A stretch of 50,616 bases of DNA from JBCCQH01 sp039024435 (GTDB lineage Bacteria > Bacteroidota > Bacteroidia > J057 > JADKCL01): contig JBCCQH010000052.1 in the NCBI GenBank assembly GCA_039024435.1, positions 1-50,616 of the forward strand, written 5' to 3'. The position numbers and the translations under genes are program-made. Below are positions 24,732 through 32,477 of the stretch, piece after piece (the stretch's first letter is position 1; every line of letters begins with the position of its first letter). The notes beneath the pieces were generated by a model. That model was not told the origin of the DNA and made no database searches. It saw nothing but the letters and a program-made list of their open reading frames with translations.

Positions 24732-24767
24732 TTCCCCAATTTACATGCACAATTTTTGAGAATCAAT

Positions 24768-25194
24768 TTCTCGATTTCTGATTTCCAATGTCCTCTCCGA
24801 AGGGGTTTCTGGCGCAGGGTGAATGGGGAAATTCTCTGGGTGCGCCCGGCGTGCCGGGCGGCGAACATCCCCGTGGTGAAGGGGGGGAATGACTGGCCCA
24901 GCGCTGATTGCGCGTCCAGGACGCACGGAATGGAAATTGGAAATCAGCCTCCGCCGCGCGGTGTTCAAATTGATAAATTTGAACGCGGCTACGGGAAGAA
25001 TCGAAGTTCGGGAAGTTACCACTTCAATTGTAGGGTGCGCGTTCAAAACGCGCCAATTGGAAATCGGAAATCGAGGAATCAGAAATTCATCCATCGCTGT
25101 TTGCGCGTCCGAGACGCGCGCATTGGAAATCGAAAATCAGACAATTGGAAATTCTCTTCGCAATTGGAAATTCTCCCGTCAATTGGAAATTTTC
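24768..25194. repeat. Cluster of GC-rich hairpins alternating with an ATTGGAAAT motif
   Basis: The gap between the Nif3-like gene and the DUF4139 pair is filled by a repeat cluster. Three units each have a hairpin of the form GCGCGTC / GACGCGC (24912-24924, 25037-25053, 25103-25119) followed within about 10 bp by ATTGGAAATC. A further hairpin lies at 24844-24859 (GCCCGGC / GCCGGGC). At the right end CAATTGGAAATT is repeated three times with a 19-bp period (25142, 25161, 25180), the last copy covering the final codons and stop of the DUF4139 gene. An inverted ATTGGAAAT copy starts the cluster. No gene is seen here; the whole looks like a REP-type intergenic repeat. Confidence 0.65.
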
Positions 25195-26819
25195 AGGTTT
25201 TTGGGGTGTTTGACCGAGAAGATCAGACGGAGTTTTTGCGTGGTTTGCGGGGCAAGGCTCAGATCCCAAGTCAGTTGGCCGGTATCCGCGTTGAGTTGGG
25301 CGCCGGAGAGCTCTTCGACCTTGACCGTGATGTCTTTGTCCTGCGAGACCGGGATTTGGTCTTCGAGGCGGAGGGTCACCGGCTCGGATTTGGTGTTGCG
25401 GGCGGTGATCTCGTAGGCAAAGGTGCGGGTGCGATTGGCGCCCAAGGTCCGGATTTTGGTGAAGTCTTTCAGTTGCGCACGTTGAATCACCACTTTGCCG
25501 TCCCGACCCAAGGAAAACTCCAGGGTGTCTTTCGCGAGCCCCGTCCCAATGTAAGAGCTGGTCACGTAGGTGCCCTCAAAAAATATCTGAGCTTCCCCGG
25601 GCAAAAGATTCAAGCTTTCCCATTCTGAGATCCGCGCCAATAAAAACGCGTCTTTGTCCAGTTTGGGTACCGCGACGTGTTGGAAATCAGCGGGCAAATC
25701 GGTCCGCTGAATGTCGACCCGCTGGGGTTTGGCGTCGGAGGGAATCGTCTGGGGGACCGAAATCGCAAATTCCACCGTGGTGGCCCCTTCGTTGACCGTC
25801 GTAAAATCGGCCAGCGTCGCGACATCCCCGTATTCCGCCGGCAATCCGCCGGAAGCGAGATCCTTGTCTGATTCGTCCTGAGCCCTCGGCGCGGCGCGGA
25901 TCGCGCGGGAACGGCTTTTGCCGACCACGACCGTCTCGTTGAGGGTGTACGGCTGGTAAATGCTGAGTTGCCAGGGAGAAAGCCCCGGAAAAGTGCCCCC
26001 GCGGCTTGGATTTCCGGTGGAGAGCGTCAGTTGGACATCCGACCAGTCGATGCCGGTTTGCTGGGCGACGTCGGCGCGGTAGTCGAGCTGGATGGGCGCC
26101 TGGGTATTTGTGGCCCGGAGGTCGTATTTGGGTGTCCAGGTGGCGCCGGTGACGTAGTATTTGAGGGTTACCGGCACCGTTTGCGCGGAGAAGGTATTCA
26201 GGATCACACGGATATCATTGGAAGGTCGATTGCGCTGCCCGTTGAGTTCCTGGTACTGGCGATTGAGCCGCTGTTGGGTGGTTTTGAGGTCGCGTTCCTG
26301 GGTTTGATTGTCCAGCAGATCTCCCTCGATGCGGGTGAGGCGCTGCCGGAAAAAATCGGCCGCCTTTTGCAGTTCTTCGACCTTGACGCCGGTGGTTGTG
26401 CTGCCGAGTTGCTGATTGGCGAGGACCATATTTTTTTCCAGTTCCAGGACCTTGCGGGCATTGGTAGTGGTAAGCAAAAGGTCGCGAACCGTCCGCAGGG
26501 AGTCGCTCAACTGGGTGAGCCGGGGGCTTTGCCCTTGTCGGTGCAGGTAGTTGACTTCGTGGGCAACCGAGTTGAGGAGGATGTCCTCGGGCGCGCTGAC
26601 CTGAATGCTATTCGGGTCGATGCCGGTAGCTAAGCCCCGGAATACCAAGATGTTTTTGCCTTTTTCCAGGCGGATTTTGCCGGCTCGGGTGATTTGGGCA
26701 CCGCTTTGGAAGACGGTCACCGCCGAAATGTCCGCAGTGGCCGCGCGTTCAGTGTCCTGGGCCCGGAGTGCCGGAATTGCCAGGAGAAGTACGAGGGTAA
26801 GGGTCAGGAAGTGCTTCAT
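25179..26819 (-). CDS. DUF4139-domain (mucoidy-inhibitor MuiA-like) secreted protein, copy 2
   Basis: 546 residues from the ATG at 26819, opening a signal peptide (MKHFLTLTLVLLLAIPALRA). The N-terminal DUF4140 region (ISAVTVFQSGAQITRAGKIRLEKGKN, FRGLATGIDPNSIQV) is followed by a coiled coil (~residues 95-205) and the DUF4139 beta-rich domain (ATWTPKYDLRA, GNPSRGG, PKLDKDAFLLARI, TYVTSSYIG). The last residues (HPKNLKISN) are encoded by the intergenic repeat. The gene lies 19 bp after its paralog and is in one operon with it. Function is unknown; the MuiA name comes from distant homologs. Confidence 0.85.
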   Translation of the reverse strand: MKHFLTLTLVLLLAIPALRAQDTERAATADISAVTVFQSGAQITRAGKIRLEKGKNILVFRGLATGIDPNSIQVSAPEDILLNSVAHEVNYLHRQGQSPRLTQLSDSLRTVRDLLLTTTNARKVLELEKNMVLANQQLGSTTTGVKVEELQKAADFFRQRLTRIEGDLLDNQTQERDLKTTQQRLNRQYQELNGQRNRPSNDIRVILNTFSAQTVPVTLKYYVTGATWTPKYDLRATNTQAPIQLDYRADVAQQTGIDWSDVQLTLSTGNPSRGGTFPGLSPWQLSIYQPYTLNETVVVGKSRSRAIRAAPRAQDESDKDLASGGLPAEYGDVATLADFTTVNEGATTVEFAISVPQTIPSDAKPQRVDIQRTDLPADFQHVAVPKLDKDAFLLARISEWESLNLLPGEAQIFFEGTYVTSSYIGTGLAKDTLEFSLGRDGKVVIQRAQLKDFTKIRTLGANRTRTFAYEITARNTKSEPVTLRLEDQIPVSQDKDITVKVEELSGAQLNADTGQLTWDLSLAPQTTQKLRLIFSVKHPKNLKISN

Positions 26820-26838
26820 GGGAGGCGAGGTTGAATGG

Positions 26839-28449
26839 TTAAATGCCACGGACAATGCTCTTTTTGGGGTGCTTCACGGTAAAGATCAACCGCAGCTTCT
26901 GCGTTTCGGCGGGTTGCAGTTTGAGGTTCCAGGTCAATTTGCCGGTTGCTTCGTCGTACTGCGCCCCGCTGATTTCCACCGCCTCGACCGTGATCTTGCT
27001 GTCCTGGGAGAGCGGGAGTTGGTCGAGCAATTGCAGGTCGATGGGGCTGCTTTTGGTGTTGCGCACGGTGATTTCGTAGCCAAAGGTGCGCTCCCGATTG
27101 AGGCCCAGGGTCCGGCGACGGTTAAACTCCTTGAGCAGTTCACGTTTGATCATGACTTTGGCGTCCCGGCCCAGCGAAAAGTCGAGGGTATCGAGCGTGC
27201 TTTGGGGGTCAAGGGCGGCTTTGGTCACGTAGGTGCCCTGGAAAAAGATATTGACCTTGCCGGGCAGTAAGTTGAGGGATTCCCAGTTGACTACGCGGGC
27301 GGTCAAAAAGGCATCCACGTCGAGTTTCGGCACGGCCACGTAGCGGTAACTCGCCGGGAGTTCACTTTCCTGGATGCTGACCTGCTGGGGGCGGCCGCCG
27401 GAGGTGACGTTTTGCCGGATCTTAATGGCAAATTCGGCGGAAAGCATCCCTTCACTGACCGTGGTGTAGTCGGCCAGGGTGGAGCGGTCGACCGCCTTGT
27501 AGCCCACGCTGTCGGCGCTTTGCACCTGCATGCCATCGGTGTAGTAGCCCGACTTTTCCTGGGCCCGCGCGCCGCGGAGGGCGAGGCGAGCGGTAGAAAG
27601 CAGCCAGGGGCGCAACTGCGGTTTGGTGCCGCCCAGATTGGGGTTGCCCGAAGACAAGGTGAGGGAAACCTCTTTCCAGTCGACGCCGGTGGTTTGGTAG
27701 ACATCGGCGCGGTAGTCCAGGCGAATGGGCGCATCGGTGTCCTGGGCGCGCAAATCATAACGCGGGGTCCAGCCAGCATTGGCGGCGATATAGCGGATTC
27801 CGACGGTAATGGTGCGGTCATATTCGGAGCGAAGTTTGACCACGATATCATTGGAAGGTTGGTTGCGGCGCTGGTTCAGTTCACTGAGTTGGCGCTTGAT
27901 TCGGGTGCGGGTGGCATTGAGTTTCCGCTTTTCCTGCATGATCTGCAGCTGCCGGTCATTGATATTGGTGAGGCGCAGGCGCAGGAAATCGGCGGCTTTT
28001 TCCAGTTCCTCCACCGACAATCCGGTCTCGGTACCCGCGATGGATTGGTTTTTGAGCAGCATGGTCTGCTCCTGGCCCAGAACGGTTTCTTCCTTTTTCA
28101 GGAAGGCGAGGCGCTTTTGCGAGGTGTCCAGCGAATCCTGCAGCCGGCGCACCCGGGGCGAGGCCGTGAGGTCCTGCTGGTAATTCACTTCGTGGGAAAC
28201 CGAATTCAACAGGACGATGTCCGGAGCGGCTGCCTGCACACTGTTCGGGTCGATTCCCGTCGCCAATCCGGAAAAGCGCACAATATTTTCGCCCTTGCGC
28301 ACCCGGATTTGTGCTTCGCGGGAAATTTGGGCGCTCTGAAGAAAAACGGTGACTTCGGTGATGGAAGAGTTGGCTTCAATCGGGTCGGTCGCCGAGACCG
28401 CCGCAGGAATCCCCAGTAGCAGACCGAGGAAACTAAGTAAGTATCGCAT
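26839..28449 (-). CDS. DUF4139-domain (mucoidy-inhibitor MuiA-like) secreted protein, copy 1
   Basis: 536 residues with a signal peptide (MRYLLSFLGLLLGIPAAVSA). It shares the whole plan of copy 2: DUF4140 motif ITEVTVFLQSAQISREAQIRV, the almost identical FSGLATGIDPNSVQ, a coiled coil with LEKAADFLRLRLTNI, and DUF4139 with AGWTPRYDLRAQ, GNPNLGG and PKLDVDAFLTAR. The C-termini differ: copy 1 ends HPKKSIVRGI where copy 2 runs into the intergenic repeat. It is the first gene of the pair. The outer-membrane or periplasmic location is inferred from the signal peptide. Confidence 0.85.
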   Translation of the reverse strand: MRYLLSFLGLLLGIPAAVSATDPIEANSSITEVTVFLQSAQISREAQIRVRKGENIVRFSGLATGIDPNSVQAAAPDIVLLNSVSHEVNYQQDLTASPRVRRLQDSLDTSQKRLAFLKKEETVLGQEQTMLLKNQSIAGTETGLSVEELEKAADFLRLRLTNINDRQLQIMQEKRKLNATRTRIKRQLSELNQRRNQPSNDIVVKLRSEYDRTITVGIRYIAANAGWTPRYDLRAQDTDAPIRLDYRADVYQTTGVDWKEVSLTLSSGNPNLGGTKPQLRPWLLSTARLALRGARAQEKSGYYTDGMQVQSADSVGYKAVDRSTLADYTTVSEGMLSAEFAIKIRQNVTSGGRPQQVSIQESELPASYRYVAVPKLDVDAFLTARVVNWESLNLLPGKVNIFFQGTYVTKAALDPQSTLDTLDFSLGRDAKVMIKRELLKEFNRRRTLGLNRERTFGYEITVRNTKSSPIDLQLLDQLPLSQDSKITVEAVEISGAQYDEATGKLTWNLKLQPAETQKLRLIFTVKHPKKSIVRGI

Positions 28450-28595
28450 GGTGTAACGAATAAGGTGATGAGATCGAATCTACAAAGAAGGTGCAGAAGA
28501 TCGGTCGATTCCACAGAAGGCGGGAGAAATATGATCAAATAAAATGGGGCGGCCTGGAGATGGGCAAGGACAAAAAGTCGAATGGGGTAGGTATA

Positions 28596-28632
28596 AAAAA
28601 ATTAGGGGACTCAATCCGCTCTGCGGAGAGTC
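28596..28632 (-). terminator. Intrinsic terminator after hutH
   Basis: GACTC (28608-28612) pairs with GAGTC (28628-28632), extended inside by CCGC / GCGG around a TCT loop. On the minus strand it is followed by a seven-T run (complement of 28596-28602). It lies about 110 bp past the hutH stop. Confidence 0.8.
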
Positions 28633-28742
28633 AACCCTAACCCTTGCTCTTGTTGAAACAAATATAGCATCGATTCTACCGAATTTGACTTCTGGAGCGG
28701 TGAACGGTTGGAATTGCGGGATGAAATGTTGAAATGGCCGGA

Positions 28743-30254
28743 TCAAGTGCTCGGGCGGGTGGGCCACTTGTCGATAAATTGTGCGGCGGCAGTGATGTCG
28801 TGCTGCAAAATGCGGTCTTGGCGCACAGGGGGAACTTCGTGGCGAAAGCCTTCGAGGAGGGGAAGCAAAATTTTTCCCGTTTTCAACGGTTCACGAAACC
28901 AGAGGGCTTGTGAGGCGGTCAGCAGTTCAATGGCCAAGACGGTGCGTAAGTTGTTGAGTACGTGCAGACATTTGACCGCCGAATTGGCGCCCATGCTCAC
29001 GTGGTCTTCCTGTCCGTTTGAGGAAGGGATGGTATCTACGCTGGCCGGCGTGCAGTATTGTTTGTTTTGGCTGACAATGGAAGCAGCGGTGTACTGAGCG
29101 ATCATCAGCCCCGAATTTAGGCCGGGATTGGCGACCAAAAAAGGTGGCAGGCCCCGGGCTCCGGACAGCAATTGAAAGACCCGCCGCTCGGAAATGGAGG
29201 CCCACTCCGCGAGCGCAATCGCCAGGTAGTCGAGCACCAGGGCCAGAGGTTGGCCGTGAAAGTTCCCCCCGGATAGCACTTCGTCCGCGTCGACGAAGAT
29301 GTTGGGGTTATCGGTGGTGGAATTGACTTCGGTCAGGGCCACCTTGCTCACGTGGTCCAGGGCATCCTTTCCGGCTCCGTGGACTTGCGGGATGCAGCGA
29401 AATGAGTAGGGGTCCTGGACATGCTGCTTGGGCTGGCGAATGATTTCCGAGTCGGTGAGGAATTCACGGACGGCGCGGGCAGTAGCGATTTGTCCGTTGT
29501 GGGGCCGTATGTCGTGCAAAAGCGGGTGGAACGGATCTGGGCGACAAGCAAATCCATCCAGACTCAGGGCGGCGATGCGGTCGGCCATGCGGGCGTAATG
29601 GTGGGCGCGCTGGAGGATGTGTACAGCGTAAGCGAGCATGAACTGGGTGCCATTCAGGAGGGCCAGCCCTTCCTTGGAGCGGAGGCGCAGGGGTGACCAG
29701 CCCATTTTATCCAGAACGGCGCGGCCAGTAAGCCGTTTGCCCCGGTAATAGACTTCGCCTTCTCCGAGCAGAGGCAGGCAGAGGTGGGCCAGCGGTGCGA
29801 GATCGCCACTGGCACCCAGGGAACCTTGCGTGTAGATCACCGGAGTGACGTCGTGATTGTAGAGGTCGGCGAGGCGCTGCGCGGTTTTAAGCCGCACCCC
29901 CGAATGACCGAAGGACAGCGACTTCAACTTGAGGACGATCATCAGACGCACAATCTCGCGGGGAACTTCCTGGCCGGTTCCGCAAGCGTGAGACCGAATG
30001 AGATTTTCCTGGAGTTGCTCCAGGTCTTCATCGATGATGCGGGTATTTTGCAGAAAACCAAATCCGGTATTGATGCCGTAGATGACTTCGTCGCTTTGGG
30101 CCATGCGCTCATCCAGATAATTGCGGCAGCGTTGAATGGCAGCAATGGCAGATTCAGACAAGGCAATTTTGCGCTCGTCGTCGTACAGCAGATCGGCCAG
30201 CAGTTGGAAGCTGAGGTGGGCATCGGTGATGTAAAATGGGGTACGGTCACTCAT
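28743..30254 (-). CDS. hutH: Histidine ammonia-lyase
   Basis: 503 residues from the ATG at 30254, supported by GGGAG six bases upstream; a Met two codons earlier (30260) is the alternative. The MIO cofactor-forming tripeptide is in GSLGASGDLAPLAH, the catalytic Tyr region in GINTGFGFL, and NSTTDNPN and QEDHVSMG are intact. The enzyme deaminates histidine to urocanate, the first step of histidine use. None of the other hut genes is adjacent, so in this window it is a solitary gene between rpsB and the DUF4139 pair. A related phenylalanine/tyrosine lyase is possible, but length and motifs favour HAL. Confidence 0.9.
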   Translation of the reverse strand: MSDRTPFYITDAHLSFQLLADLLYDDERKIALSESAIAAIQRCRNYLDERMAQSDEVIYGINTGFGFLQNTRIIDEDLEQLQENLIRSHACGTGQEVPREIVRLMIVLKLKSLSFGHSGVRLKTAQRLADLYNHDVTPVIYTQGSLGASGDLAPLAHLCLPLLGEGEVYYRGKRLTGRAVLDKMGWSPLRLRSKEGLALLNGTQFMLAYAVHILQRAHHYARMADRIAALSLDGFACRPDPFHPLLHDIRPHNGQIATARAVREFLTDSEIIRQPKQHVQDPYSFRCIPQVHGAGKDALDHVSKVALTEVNSTTDNPNIFVDADEVLSGGNFHGQPLALVLDYLAIALAEWASISERRVFQLLSGARGLPPFLVANPGLNSGLMIAQYTAASIVSQNKQYCTPASVDTIPSSNGQEDHVSMGANSAVKCLHVLNNLRTVLAIELLTASQALWFREPLKTGKILLPLLEGFRHEVPPVRQDRILQHDITAAAQFIDKWPTRPST

Positions 30255-30423
30255 GAGCATCTCCCGGATCAACGTCGACTTTGTTTGCCTCACTCCGGCA
30301 GGTGAGCGTAGATTATTGGGCAATCAGAGCCAGACGGGTACAGTCCTTTTGCGTTTCGGAGCAAGTTAGAAATTTGTTCCGGAATCCGATGCCGGTTACC
30401 GCGCGGAAGCGACAGATCAGGCC

Positions 30424-30448
30424 AAAAAAAAGCGGGCCGAAGCCCGCT
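30424..30448 (-). terminator. Intrinsic terminator after rpsB
   Basis: AGCGGGC (30431-30437) and GCCCGCT (30442-30448) form a 7-bp GC-rich stem with a CGAA loop, followed on the minus strand by an eight-T run (complement of 30424-30431). It closes the rplM-rpsI-rpsB operon about 20 bp after the rpsB stop. Confidence 0.9.
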
Positions 30449-30468
30449 TGCTATTGCTTGAATGAGAA

Positions 30469-31248
30469 TTAACCTTCCGCGTCTTCTGCGGACTTCTCTT
30501 TGTTTTGTTCGGCTCTTTGGCGCTGGGCTTCCTGCTTGATGCGGTCTTCCTCTTTCTTCTTTTTGCGCTCTTGCAGGCCTTCGGAGATGGCATCGCACAC
30601 GTGGGTCACGATCAAGTGGATCGACTTGGCGGCGTCGTCATTGGCGGGAATGGCAAAGTCGACCAGCTTCGGATCGCTGTTTGTGTCAACCATCCCAAAG
30701 GTAGGGATGTTGAGCTTGCGGGCTTCAGAAACGGCGATGTGCTCTTTTTTGATGTCGACGATGAACACTGCCGAGGGCAGCCGGTTCAGCGTGGAAATCC
30801 CTTTGAAGAATTTTTCCAATTTTGCCTTCTCCCGGGTTTTCATGAGGCGCTCCTTCTTGGACATGCGCTCAAAGGTACCATCGGTTTCCATCTTTTCGAT
30901 GTTGCCCATTTTCTTGATGGACTTCCGCACCGTGGCAAAGTTGGTGAGCATTCCCCCCAACCAGCGTTCGGTTACGTAGGGCATGTTCACGCGGTTGGCC
31001 TGCTCGGAGACAATTTCCTTGGCCTGCTTTTTCGTGGCGACGAAGAGGATCTTGCGACCGGAAGCGGCGAGCTGCCGGGCAACCTTGGTTGCTTCTTCCA
31101 GCATCTTCAGCGACTTGTTGAGGTCGATGATGTGAATGCCATTGCGCTCCATAAAAATGTAAGGAGCCATTGCGGGATTCCACTTGCGGGTGAGGTGGCC
31201 AAAGTGAACACCGGCATCCAACAGATCTTGATATGTGATATTTGCCAT
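30469..31248 (-). CDS. rpsB: 30S ribosomal protein S2
   Basis: 259 residues. It begins with the family signature (MANITYQDLLDAGVHFGHLTRKWNP), then FVATKKQA, RWLGGMLTNF and IPTFGMVDTNSDP, all typical of S2, and ends in a charged Lys/Glu/Arg tail common in Bacteroidota. S2 is a late-assembling protein of the small subunit. It is the last gene of the operon, 15 bp after rpsI, and a strong terminator follows directly; tsf, which often comes next in related genomes, is not here. Confidence 0.97.
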   Translation of the reverse strand: MANITYQDLLDAGVHFGHLTRKWNPAMAPYIFMERNGIHIIDLNKSLKMLEEATKVARQLAASGRKILFVATKKQAKEIVSEQANRVNMPYVTERWLGGMLTNFATVRKSIKKMGNIEKMETDGTFERMSKKERLMKTREKAKLEKFFKGISTLNRLPSAVFIVDIKKEHIAVSEARKLNIPTFGMVDTNSDPKLVDFAIPANDDAAKSIHLIVTHVCDAISEGLQERKKKKEEDRIKQEAQRQRAEQNKEKSAEDAEG

Positions 31249-31263
31249 TTTCGCAGTTCTCGA

Positions 31264-31665
31264 TTAACGCTTGGAGAATTGGGTCTTTTTACGAGCCTTG
31301 GGCTGACCGTACTTTTTGCGTTCCACCATCCGGGAATCGCGGGTGACGAAACCAGCGGCGCGCAGGGCGGGTTTATGTTCTTCGTTGATTTCGACGAGCG
31401 CACGGGCGAAGGCCATGCGGATGGCTTCTGCCTGTCCGGTAATGCCCCCACCGCGGACGTTGACCATGATGTCGTAATCGGTGATCGGAATGTCCAGCAA
31501 AACGAACGGTTGCATGACTTTGATCTGCAACACGTCGACCGGAAAGAAGACATCGAGTGTGCGACCATTGATGATGAGCTGACCATTGCCAGCTTCTTTG
31601 GGGCTGCGGAAAAAGACCCGCGCTACGGAGGTCTTTCTTCTACCGACAGTTACAACTTGATCCAT
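31264..31665 (-). CDS. rpsI: 30S ribosomal protein S9
   Basis: 133 residues with the full S9 pattern: VTVGRRKTSVARVFF at the start, NVRGGGITGQAEAIRMAFARAL in the middle and the basic C-terminal tail RKKYGQPKARKKTQFSKR, which reaches into the decoding site in the ribosome. It is 8 bp downstream of rplM and 15 bp upstream of rpsB, all in one operon. This L13-S9-S2 order is standard for the phylum. Confidence 0.97.
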   Translation of the reverse strand: MDQVVTVGRRKTSVARVFFRSPKEAGNGQLIINGRTLDVFFPVDVLQIKVMQPFVLLDIPITDYDIMVNVRGGGITGQAEAIRMAFARALVEINEEHKPALRAAGFVTRDSRMVERKKYGQPKARKKTQFSKR

Positions 31666-31673
31666 ATTGCTGA

Positions 31674-32135
31674 TTATCCTTTGGAGTCGTATTTAAGTTC
31701 GAAAGGTTCCGGCGTCTGCCCCTGGTGCGGGTGGTCGGGGCCACCGTAGACGTGCAGACTGCGAAAGATCTCACGGCCGAGCTTGTTCTTGGGCAACATG
31801 CCCCGCACGGCGATCTCAACCAGACGACGTGGGTCACGGGCGAGCATTTCGCTCGGGGAAAGCTTGCGCTGACCGCCAGGGTAGCCGGTGTGGCGGATAT
31901 ATTCTTTCTGGGCGAATTTTTGACCGGTAAGGCGAACCTTCTCGGCATTGATCACAACGACGTGATCGCCACCGTCCATGTAAGGCGTGAAGTCCGCCTT
32001 GTGCTTACCGCGCAACAGCACGGCAATCTGAGAACTCAAGCGGCCGAGTACCTGACCTTCGGCGTCGATCACCCACCACTTCTTCTCAATGGTAGACGGC
32101 TTCGCATTTTGCGTTTTATAACTCAGTGTGTCCAT
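31674..32135 (-). CDS. rplM: 50S ribosomal protein L13
   Basis: 153 residues with L13 signatures: KWWVIDAEGQVLGRLSSQIA, GDHVVVINAEKVRLTG and RGMLPKNKLGR. The start at 32135 is the only reasonable Met. It heads the rplM-rpsI-rpsB operon; the promoter must lie in the 342-bp region shared with the divergent CHU_C protein gene. No stable leader hairpin stands out. Confidence 0.97.
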   Translation of the reverse strand: MDTLSYKTQNAKPSTIEKKWWVIDAEGQVLGRLSSQIAVLLRGKHKADFTPYMDGGDHVVVINAEKVRLTGQKFAQKEYIRHTGYPGGQRKLSPSEMLARDPRRLVEIAVRGMLPKNKLGREIFRSLHVYGGPDHPHQGQTPEPFELKYDSKG

Positions 32136-32477
32136 TTATCTATTCAACTGGGTGTAAAATGGGTGCGCAATTACGCAAATTCCACGTTGCTTTCCAAGAT
32201 AACGCAGAAAAAACTTTAGGGTGAAAAATTTCTTACCTTTAATATTAGGCCCGATATTTGTGGCTTTATATCAGTGGCAAAGGCAACAAAAGTACAGTTT
32301 TTCTACTTTTATAAAGGAGAATTATCAAAAAAAAGCACCGGAGGGAAAAAGCGCCTCAGGGGATCTTTTCCACAATCGACTCTGGATGCCGATCTTTGCC
32401 CGGTTATTGTCGCCCTGCTTGCCGATTTTTCTCACGGTTAGCATAACTTGGAAAATGCATTATTCGTACAACTTTTG
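32136..32477. promoter_or_regulatory. Divergent upstream region between rplM and the CHU_C protein gene
   Basis: This 342-bp stretch is clearly more AT-rich than its flanks and must hold the promoters of both rplM (minus) and the adhesin gene (plus). I could not place a convincing Bacteroidota -7/-33 pair. An 85-codon frame from 32221 uses a GTG start and has no coding character. Confidence 0.5.

Noticed and set aside
24844..25187. Regular short repeats read as a CRISPR array
   Set aside because: Repeat units are 10-15 bp, spacers are not uniform and contain hairpins, and no cas gene is present.
24138..25628. 496-codon open frame on the plus strand across the Nif3 gene, repeat cluster and DUF4139 gene
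   Set aside because: It is antisense to two well-recognised genes and runs through the hairpin repeats; no coding signature.
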